From: Desulfobacterium sp.
GTDB lineage: Bacteria; Desulfobacterota; Desulfobacteria; Desulfobacterales; Desulfobacteraceae
Direction: 5' to 3'
Assembly: GCA_016342325.1 (NCBI GenBank)
Contig: JAEINR010000017.1
Coordinates: forward strand, 26,702 to 90,701
DNA length: 64,000 nucleotides
Shown here: one piece after another, positions 26,535-32,840 of the stretch
How the letters are laid out: every line of letters starts with the position of its first letter
Numbering within the stretch: position 1 is the stretch's first letter
Translations under genes and position numbers: made by a program
The notes under the pieces: model-generated
Told to the model about the DNA's origin: nothing
Databases searched by the model: none
The model's input: the letters and a program-made list of their open reading frames with translations, nothing else

Positions 26535-28130
26535 TTAGTTCTCCCCATGGTAAATGGTTAAATCATCAAACAACTGACTGGAAAACAGGAGTTTCCGGAA
26601 TTTTACAAGGCTGTCATGGAAAATGGTCGAATTGTCGTAGGGATCAAACTCCTGGCTGAGGATTTGATATATTTTTCCGGTACCGTGTCCGAGCCTGTCG
26701 GCGTTTCGAAACGAAAGCGCCTGGAGGTCTGCAAGGATCTCCAGGGTAATGATATGTTTTGCATTGCTGACCAGCTTGAATGCTTTTCTTGCTGCCACGG
26801 TTCCCATGCTGACCACGTCCTGGTTGGAAGCGTTACATGAAATGGAGTTGACACTCATGGGATTTGCCAGGTGCCTGTTTTCCGCCGTGGTTGAGGTGGC
26901 CAGGTATTGGGCACCCATAAACCCCATGGTCAGGCCGACCTCTCCTGGAATCAGATGCTCGGGAAGCCCTTCGTTGATATTTTTATCCAGGAGCTTGTTG
27001 AGCCGCCTTTCAGACAAATTGCAAAGGGTTGACATGGCGATGCAGAGGGCATCCATGGCAAAACTGATGCTTTGGCCGTGGAAGTTTCCGCCGTGGATGA
27101 TTTTTTTCTTTTCCGCAATGATGATGGGATTGTCATTGGAGGAGTTGGCTTCGATTTCAACGGTTCGAACGGCCTGGTCCAGGGCTTCTTTTACCGGTGC
27201 CAGGATTTGCGGGGTGCACCGGATGGAATAGACATCCTGGACATTGATGTTGGTTTCAAATACCGGGGTGTCCTGGAGGTCCTGACGTCGGATCCGGTCA
27301 TGCATCTCTTCCCTCCGGGTGATGTTGCCCGTGCCCGTGTAGAGTTTTTTTATGGCGTCGGATACGGCAATCTGGCCGGGATGGGGCTTGACAAGGTGAA
27401 GGTCCATATCAAAGGCATCATCGATTCCCCCGAATATTTCAATGGCAAAGGCGGCGTTGATGCAGGCGATATTCAACAATTTATTTGCACCGAACAGGGT
27501 GAATGCGGCAATGCCCGTCATGGCGGCGGTACCGTTGATCAAGGCAAGCCCTTCCTTGTAGCTCAGGGTAAGGGGAGCAAGTCCTGCTCGTTCAAGGGCA
27601 ACCCCTGCCGGCATCAACTCTTTTTGATAATAAACCTGCCCTTTGCCGATGATGGCAAGGGACAGGTGGGCCAGATGGATCAAATCCCCGGATGCCCCGA
27701 CACTGCCGCATTCGGGGATATAGGGGGCGATCCCCTTGTTGATCATGTCCCGCATCATTTCCAGCAGTACCACCCTGACACCGGAGTGACCTTTAACCAG
27801 GGTATTGAGACGGATGGCCATGATCCCCATGGCGATATAGGGCAGGATGGGGGCGCCAAGCCCTGCCGCATGGCTGACAATGAGATTGTTCTGGAGGGTT
27901 TCGATCTCCCGTTCGTTGATAATCTTGTTGCACATGGGGCCAAATGAGGTATTCACCCCGTATATGATCTTCTTATCTTTGATGGCAGCTTCAAGAAATT
28001 GCCTGGATGCCCGGCACTTCTCAAGGGCGGTTTTGTCCAACTCAACTTTTTTATCTCCAATGCCAATGGCAACAATATCCCTGAAGCTTAAGTCGTTTCC
28101 CGTCAGAACAATCGGTTGTTTTTCTTTCAT
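26535..28130 (-). CDS. Aromatic amino acid ammonia-lyase (HAL/TAL family)
   Basis: A 531-residue MIO enzyme. The Ala-Ser-Gly tripeptide that forms the cofactor is at A146-S147-G148 in GSVGASGDL. Other family motifs are YGVNTSFGPM, SSNDNPII, HGGNFHG and ATSTTAENRHLANP. The specificity position reads VSHAAG (S86-H87), as in histidine lyases and in some flexirubin-type tyrosine lyases, so Tyr or Phe versus His cannot be decided. In this context it most likely makes coumarate or cinnamate as the aryl starter. No other histidine-degradation genes are present. Confidence 0.9.
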   Translation of the reverse strand: MKEKQPIVLTGNDLSFRDIVAIGIGDKKVELDKTALEKCRASRQFLEAAIKDKKIIYGVNTSFGPMCNKIINEREIETLQNNLIVSHAAGLGAPILPYIAMGIMAIRLNTLVKGHSGVRVVLLEMMRDMINKGIAPYIPECGSVGASGDLIHLAHLSLAIIGKGQVYYQKELMPAGVALERAGLAPLTLSYKEGLALINGTAAMTGIAAFTLFGANKLLNIACINAAFAIEIFGGIDDAFDMDLHLVKPHPGQIAVSDAIKKLYTGTGNITRREEMHDRIRRQDLQDTPVFETNINVQDVYSIRCTPQILAPVKEALDQAVRTVEIEANSSNDNPIIIAEKKKIIHGGNFHGQSISFAMDALCIAMSTLCNLSERRLNKLLDKNINEGLPEHLIPGEVGLTMGFMGAQYLATSTTAENRHLANPMSVNSISCNASNQDVVSMGTVAARKAFKLVSNAKHIITLEILADLQALSFRNADRLGHGTGKIYQILSQEFDPYDNSTIFHDSLVKFRKLLFSSQLFDDLTIYHGEN

Positions 28131-28174
28131 CTTTTTGTTTTACCCTAACCTGGCCAAGCCAGATTCAAATACGT

Positions 28175-29545
28175 TTATTCTTGCCTGAGATCAAAAAACG
28201 TCAATCGTTTGCGTTTTTTGTTAAACTGGTACACTTTCCCATCTGCCGCTTCTTTGGTGATTCTTCTGATCTCAGGTACCACCCTGACGGTTGCACGCAA
28301 CCGGTCCCTCATCCAGTCGCCTTGATCGTCGGGCTGGGAAAGGGCCGCATAAAGGATAATTCGGTCTGTCCGGTCATCATGCTCCATGACCTCTATATAC
28401 CCGTTGTAAAACCGAGGGTCCCCTTCAAGGACGGCTAAAATGGCATTGGGGAAAACCGTGGTGCCCTTGTATTTGAGCATCTGTTTTTTCCGGCCGACAA
28501 TGGGGGCAAGCCGTTTGGTGGTCCGGCCGCAGGAACATTTTTCAGATATCAGGTAGGAAATATCCCCGGTTTTAAAGCGGATCAAGGGCATTCCGGTCAC
28601 GCCCAGGGGGGTCACCACCACCTCTCCTTTTTCTCCGTCCGGGACGGGCAACCCTCCATGGTCCAGGATCTCCACGACATTGAGTTCCGGTCTTAAATGA
28701 CCGCCGGATCTTGCCTCGCATTCACAGAAAGTGGTCGCAATCTCGGATGAGGCATAGGTGGAGTATATTTTGGCGTCCCACATCTGCTCAAGCTCCCTTG
28801 CAATGGGAAGCAGCGCAAGGTTTTCATCCTTTGTGGGCTCCCCGATGGCAATGAGTTTTTTGATGGTGCTGTGGGCTGGATCTTCCTGGTTTTCCCGGGC
28901 ATACAGTCCGATTTTATGAATCAGGGAGGGAACCCCCACAATGGCGGTTGCCCGGGTGAATTTAATCATTTCCCAATGCTGGGAGGCGCTGCCGGCACCC
29001 GATCTCACCATGCGAGCCTTTAATTTGACCCCGCCGAGGAAATAGGCGATTCCGGCCATGAAGCATCGGTCCAACGCCGCACACACAAGCAGGGTATCGG
29101 TTTCATCGATGCCGGTCATGGCCAGGGCGATCTCCTCATTGTACGCAAGCCGGGAAAGATCACTGGTGGTCAGGGGGATGACCGTGGGGGTTGCGCCCGT
29201 GGTTGCCGACGTAAGGCAGACATCAACAATCTCCCTGGGATCGACGCACAACAACGGATCGGTGTTTGAAAGATCCTGCTTGCGGGTCAAAGGAAGCTGT
29301 CTGATGTCGTCCAGGTCTGTTATCCCGGAGATATCAATTCCTTTTTCCAGGTACAGTTCCCTGTAAAATGCGGAGTGGGTGACGGTGTGGTTCAGATGCC
29401 TGAGAAAAAGCCGTGTCTGGACGGTTTTAATTTCAGCCTCCCCTGCAAACTGAAGGGCAGCATGTTTTTTTGCCGAAAAATCGGTAACCAGGGGTTCGTC
29501 AGTACAAAAGTTCTGTTGATGGTCAGATGGTTTCATGGTATGCAT
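28175..29545 (-). CDS. PaaK-like AMP-dependent ligase (aryl starter activation)
   Basis: About 456 residues, related to phenylacetate-CoA ligase. ATP-binding motif TSATTGATPT near residue 112, YASSE near residue 265 and RFKTGDIS near residue 330 mark the adenylation domain. A Cys-x-Cys pair follows (EKCSCGRT). It would activate the acid produced by the ammonia-lyase as acyl-AMP and pass it to CoA or ACP. First gene of the long minus operon. Starts at 29545 or 29536 are both possible; no clear ribosome-binding site favours one. Confidence 0.84.
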   Translation of the reverse strand: MHTMKPSDHQQNFCTDEPLVTDFSAKKHAALQFAGEAEIKTVQTRLFLRHLNHTVTHSAFYRELYLEKGIDISGITDLDDIRQLPLTRKQDLSNTDPLLCVDPREIVDVCLTSATTGATPTVIPLTTSDLSRLAYNEEIALAMTGIDETDTLLVCAALDRCFMAGIAYFLGGVKLKARMVRSGAGSASQHWEMIKFTRATAIVGVPSLIHKIGLYARENQEDPAHSTIKKLIAIGEPTKDENLALLPIARELEQMWDAKIYSTYASSEIATTFCECEARSGGHLRPELNVVEILDHGGLPVPDGEKGEVVVTPLGVTGMPLIRFKTGDISYLISEKCSCGRTTKRLAPIVGRKKQMLKYKGTTVFPNAILAVLEGDPRFYNGYIEVMEHDDRTDRIILYAALSQPDDQGDWMRDRLRATVRVVPEIRRITKEAADGKVYQFNKKRKRLTFFDLRQE

Positions 29546-29563
29546 TTTTATACACAAACTCCG

Positions 29564-29595
29564 TTAAAGTGCTGTGGGATCCAACCGCACTTTAA
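29564..29595. promoter_or_regulatory. Inverted repeat in the divergent operon gap
   Basis: TTAAAGTGC (29564-29572) and GCACTTTAA (29587-29595) are perfect inverted copies with a 14-base spacer. They lie between the AMP-ligase start and the start of the divergent HEAT-like gene, where promoters for both operons must be. A repressor or activator site is the simplest reading; a hairpin in the leader RNA is an alternative. Confidence 0.5.
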
Positions 29596-29647
29596 AACAC
29601 AATTCCCGTGTCATGAAAAGATAAAATTCAATCCAAAGGAGACAAAC

Positions 29648-30412
29648 ATGAAAAAAATCTATTTTGCACTTCTTGTTGTGTTCTTAACCGTGAATGCCAA
29701 TCCGGTCTCTGGTAACCCGGCACGTCCAGGCGAAATACAGAAATTCCTTACCATGCTGGAATCTTCTTCACAAAAGCACAGGATTGACGCTGCAAAGCTC
29801 ATTACACGATCAGGGTTGTCCGATCCCGGGCTTTTCAACGTTATTAACACCCATCTGTTAAGTGAATATAATCTTCATCCCACGAACCAGGATCACATCG
29901 ATGAGATGGCCTGGATGTGCAAAGCCCTGGCGTCCTCTGGTGTTTTAGAATATAAAACGACCCTGGAAAAAATCGCTCTAACCGCTTCAAGCACCAAACT
30001 CAAGCGCTATGCCCAGCAGAGCCTTGATCTGGTTGATGAAAATGCCGAGAACAACCGGATAATGCGCAACAGCAGCACCTCTGATTCAGGCCTTTCTCCG
30101 GAGATCAACAAATATATAGGCATGCTGCAATCCCAGAAGCAGAAGCTTAAAAAAGATGCCGCCAAATCAATTTTCCGGGGAAACTATACCGAGGAAAAAC
30201 TGTTTGATGTGGTGCATGAAGAACTTCTCAGTGATTATAAAAACCTCTCTCTCAATGATAGAAACGGTATTGATACCATGGCATGGCTGTGTAAGGCACT
30301 GGGGTCTTCCGGCAATAAAAAATACAGCAAAACCCTGGAACAGATCGTAAAAGAGACCGAGAGTCAAACCTTGAAAAGATATGCAAAGAAAGGTCTTGAA
30401 ATGTTAGACTAA
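29648..30412 (+). CDS. Periplasmic HEAT-like repeat protein with internal duplication
   Basis: 254 residues from ATG 29648, which has AAAGGAG upstream and encodes a signal peptide (KKIYFALLVVFLTVNANPVSG). The mature part is two copies of a roughly 105-residue unit. Each begins EI-K-I/L-ML-S, has AAK and LFNV/LFDV, then DEMAWMCKALASSG in copy one and DTMAWLCKALGSSG in copy two, and ends LKRYA. Helical repeats of this kind bind proteins. It is the first gene divergent from the aryl-polyene operon; a role in assembly of the envelope export complex is inference. Confidence 0.72.
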   Translation: MKKIYFALLVVFLTVNANPVSGNPARPGEIQKFLTMLESSSQKHRIDAAKLITRSGLSDPGLFNVINTHLLSEYNLHPTNQDHIDEMAWMCKALASSGVLEYKTTLEKIALTASSTKLKRYAQQSLDLVDENAENNRIMRNSSTSDSGLSPEINKYIGMLQSQKQKLKKDAAKSIFRGNYTEEKLFDVVHEELLSDYKNLSLNDRNGIDTMAWLCKALGSSGNKKYSKTLEQIVKETESQTLKRYAKKGLEMLD

Positions 30413-30436
30413 ATTCAATCTTCATCCCATTGCATT

Positions 30437-30488
30437 GGGGTTGAAAGTCCCGGGGGGCTGTTCTCAGATCCAAAGGACTTTCAACCTC
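30437..30488. promoter_or_regulatory. Long stem-loop between 30412 and 30626
   Basis: GGTTGAAAGTCC (30439-30450) and GGACTTTCAACC (30475-30486) are perfect inverted copies. With the outer bases the stem reaches 14 pairs around a 24-base loop. No T-run follows, so it is not a standard terminator. It lies just upstream of a strong promoter candidate. Confidence 0.6.
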
Positions 30489-30508
30489 GGCCTATTGGTA
30501 CACTTCCC

Positions 30509-30538
30509 TTGACAACGAACAAATTTCTATCTTATAAA
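30509..30538 (+). promoter_or_regulatory. Candidate sigma-70 promoter of the DH/LolA/MMPL operon
   Basis: A consensus TTGACA (30509-30514) is followed after 17 bases by TTATAA (30532) or after 18 by TATAAA (30533). The distance to ATG 30626 leaves a leader of about 80 bases. The -10 element is inside a palindrome (30532-30563). Confidence 0.62.
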
Positions 30539-30563
30539 GCGACCTGGGCGAATCGCTTTATAA
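30532..30563. promoter_or_regulatory. Palindromic operator over the -10 element
   Basis: TTATAAAGCGA (30532-30542) and TCGCTTTATAA (30553-30563) are perfect 11-bp inverted copies with a 10-base spacer, about two helical turns centre to centre. Overlap with the -10 element suggests a repressor site. No candidate regulator gene is in the biosynthetic region. Confidence 0.62.
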
Positions 30564-30625
30564 CACTGTTATTGGCCGAAGAATAAGGTTTGCCGTAAGC
30601 TGTCAAAATCAAAACAGGAAAATCA

Positions 30626-31465
30626 ATGCATCAGGATATCTTAAACTCCCTGGAAAAATGCCATCAGGACACGACCGGGCGTATTGAGGCGGTATTTCGG
30701 TTTGATCCGTGTCTGGCACTTTTTGCCGGACATTTTCCGGGAGCCCCCATGCTGCCGGGGGTGGTACAGATCGAAATGGTCAGGTCCCTGGTTGAGCGGG
30801 CCGAAAACAGGCCGTTGGAAATCAACCACATCAAAAAGACTAAATTCTTGAAGCCCATTGTCCCCGGCGATCAGATCACGGTTGAAATAGAGTCCTGTGT
30901 CAAGGCTGATGGCACGTCGGTCACGGCCAGGCTGTCGGTGGGTGATGTGACGGCGGGGACGCTTAGGATGACCCTTGGGCCAACGGAAATGACCCTTGGG
31001 CCAGTGGAAATGACCCTGGGGCCAAAGGGAAGCAGCGAGGGTGGCCCCATGACCGCCTACCCTGATGTCCTTGACCTGATTCCCCATAGACCCCCCTTTG
31101 TGATGATCGATCATATTCTTGAGATCACCAGTGATACCATTGTTGCGGAAAAGACCTTCTCTGAAAATGATTACGGCACCCGGGACCGGTTCGTCCTTGA
31201 AGGGATTCTGATCGAGGCTGCGGCCCAGTCCGTTGCCGCCAAGCAGGGGTACGACCACCTTGACGGTCAAGGGGATTCCGGCCGGGGAATGCTTGTGAGC
31301 GTCGGCAACCTGGATTTTTTTTCAAAGGCCAAAGCCAGCACTCCCTTGGGCATTCTTGTTGAAAAGCAGACCCAGGTAGGCAATTTTAAAATCCTGACTG
31401 TCTCCATCAGCCAGGACAAGGCCGCCGTTGCCAAGGGCACCATTCAACTCTTTGTGGAACCATGA
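30626..31465 (+). CDS. Fused double hot-dog 3-hydroxyacyl-ACP dehydratase
   Basis: 279 residues forming two FabZ-like hot-dog domains. Domain one (about 1-115) has GHFPGAPMLPGV, the FabZ active-site pattern. Domain two (about 143-279) starts LIPHRPPFVMIDHI and has EGILIEAAAQ, resembling FabA/FabZ-type dehydratases of aryl-polyene clusters. They are joined by a linker with three copies of MTLGPxE. Aryl-polyene clusters usually carry two separate dehydratase genes; here both are on one chain. It forms the double bonds of the polyene after the ketoreductase step. Confidence 0.85.
   Translation: MHQDILNSLEKCHQDTTGRIEAVFRFDPCLALFAGHFPGAPMLPGVVQIEMVRSLVERAENRPLEINHIKKTKFLKPIVPGDQITVEIESCVKADGTSVTARLSVGDVTAGTLRMTLGPTEMTLGPVEMTLGPKGSSEGGPMTAYPDVLDLIPHRPPFVMIDHILEITSDTIVAEKTFSENDYGTRDRFVLEGILIEAAAQSVAAKQGYDHLDGQGDSGRGMLVSVGNLDFFSKAKASTPLGILVEKQTQVGNFKILTVSISQDKAAVAKGTIQLFVEP
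30968..31030 (+). repeat. In-frame 21-bp tandem repeat, three units
   Basis: Units at 30968-30988, 30989-31009 and 31010-31030 each encode MTLGP plus two residues. They lie exactly between the two hot-dog domains of the dehydratase. Copy-number change by slippage would lengthen or shorten the linker by seven residues without breaking the frame. Confidence 0.9.
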
Positions 31466-32223
31466 CCATGACCATAAACATGAACCGCCCCACCGGGTGT
31501 TTGTCCACCGCTCTTATTCTGTTGCTTGGGATGCTGTTTTCCATTCCGGTTTCTGCCCAGCCCGTTCCCTCTGCCGCCCGGGAAGATGTCGGTTTATCCA
31601 TGGCAAAACTCTCCCAGGCTGAGGTGGCAAGCCTTCTTTCCAAGATTGAAGTTACCTTTCTGACCACCACAAGTCTTGGCACCGCCTTTGAGCAGGAAAA
31701 AAAGATCTCGTTTTTTGACGATACCATCAGATCCACGGGTGCGCTTTTCTTCCAGAGCCCTGACAAAGTCCGCATGGATACGTTTACCCCGTTTAAGACA
31801 TCGGCTGTTGCCAATGGTCCCTCCGCCATACAGTATGAGTTTGTCAACGGCGGCTGGAGAAGCCTTGACACGGCAACAAACGGTATGCTCCATGCCGTAA
31901 TGAAAAATATCATCTCCTGGCTCCAGGGCAAATTCAATGATGCATCCCTTTATCAGGTGACCGGCGCCAGGAAAGACCATGGCACCTGGCTGACCCTCAC
32001 ACCCAAAAAATCGGAGTATCAAAAGCATATTAAGTATTTTGAGCTTGGCATCAACAAGGCTGTCAACGGACTTGATTCCATCTTGATCATGTTGCCGGAC
32101 GGCGACTACACACGCTACAAATTCTATAATGACCGGATCAATGTCCCGCTTTCCCCGGACCTGTTTGACGCAAAAGCCCCAGCACCCGCAGCCCTCCCCC
32201 CCTGGCTTGACCCGGCCCAATGA
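31462..32223 (+). CDS. LolA-like periplasmic carrier
   Basis: A 253-residue protein with an N-terminal signal peptide (hydrophobic ALILLLGMLFSIPVSA) and the LolA pattern: SKIEVTFLTTTSLGTAFEQEKKI, then SPDKVRMD and the later LD-ILIMLPDGDYTRYKFYN. LolA proteins carry lipidated molecules across the periplasm. Aryl-polyene clusters carry such a gene next to an MMPL exporter, as here. Its ATG overlaps the dehydratase stop. It has a Pro/Ala-rich C-terminus (PAPAALPPW). Confidence 0.85.
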   Translation: MTMTINMNRPTGCLSTALILLLGMLFSIPVSAQPVPSAAREDVGLSMAKLSQAEVASLLSKIEVTFLTTTSLGTAFEQEKKISFFDDTIRSTGALFFQSPDKVRMDTFTPFKTSAVANGPSAIQYEFVNGGWRSLDTATNGMLHAVMKNIISWLQGKFNDASLYQVTGARKDHGTWLTLTPKKSEYQKHIKYFELGINKAVNGLDSILIMLPDGDYTRYKFYNDRINVPLSPDLFDAKAPAPAALPPWLDPAQ

Positions 32224-32840
32224 AACCCCTGAACAACACCATACTTGCCCTGGCGGTCCTTATCGTGGCAAGCCTCAGCGCATGCGTCTCCGGGCCTGTG
32301 CCCCTGGCACCATCCCTTGGCCCTGCCCTGTCCCTGGACCAGACCATCTATCCTGAAAGGTTTAGAACCATCCATCGCTGCACCCTTTCCATTAAAGGCC
32401 GGACCATGGTTTTTAACGGGTACCTGAAGGTGGACAGGGCTTTAAACACGATCAAGTGCGTGGCCCAGACCGACATGGGGGCAACCTTGTTCAAATATGC
32501 CTACCGAGCCGGGGACCTCACGATCTCCTATGCCAGTCCCGGGTTCAAACCGGAGTGGATCGAGCAATTCGCCCTTCGGGATGCCACCCTGGTCTGCCTG
32601 GCCCGATCTTCGGCAACCCTTTCCAGGGGAACCGTCCAGGAGCGTATCCTGAACAATGCCCGACTGACCCGCTACCTTGTCCGCAGGGGCGATACCGAAA
32701 TATACACTGCTACATTCACCTATTCCAAAGCGGTGGGCCCCGGCATCCCTGACACCATAACCATAATCGACAAATCCCTGGATTACCGACTTGAAATCAG
32801 GGTGATGGACTTTAAATGTATCCCGGAAAACGACTCCTGA
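32220..32840 (+). CDS. Lipoprotein resembling DUF3261 proteins of aryl-polyene clusters
   Basis: 206 residues with a lipoprotein signal (ALAVLIVASLSAC, Cys near residue 22). The rest is a beta-rich domain without catalytic motifs: IHRCTLSIKGRTMVFNGYL and later LTRYLVRRGDTEIYTATF. Position between LolA and MMPL, and the general pattern, match the DUF3261 lipoprotein of known aryl-polyene clusters; the family assignment is by resemblance only. Likely an outer- or inner-membrane-anchored helper of product transport. ATGA overlap with the lolA-like gene. Confidence 0.75.
   Translation: MKPLNNTILALAVLIVASLSACVSGPVPLAPSLGPALSLDQTIYPERFRTIHRCTLSIKGRTMVFNGYLKVDRALNTIKCVAQTDMGATLFKYAYRAGDLTISYASPGFKPEWIEQFALRDATLVCLARSSATLSRGTVQERILNNARLTRYLVRRGDTEIYTATFTYSKAVGPGIPDTITIIDKSLDYRLEIRVMDFKCIPENDS

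Noticed and set aside
27072..27947. Plus-strand open frame of 291 codons opposite the ammonia-lyase
   Set aside because: Antisense shadow of a gene with an intact MIO motif; no start signal and no family resemblance.
26535..28130. Histidine utilisation gene hutH
   Set aside because: The Ser-His specificity pair would allow it, but no urocanase or other hut genes are present and the gene is coupled to a methyltransferase and polyene genes.
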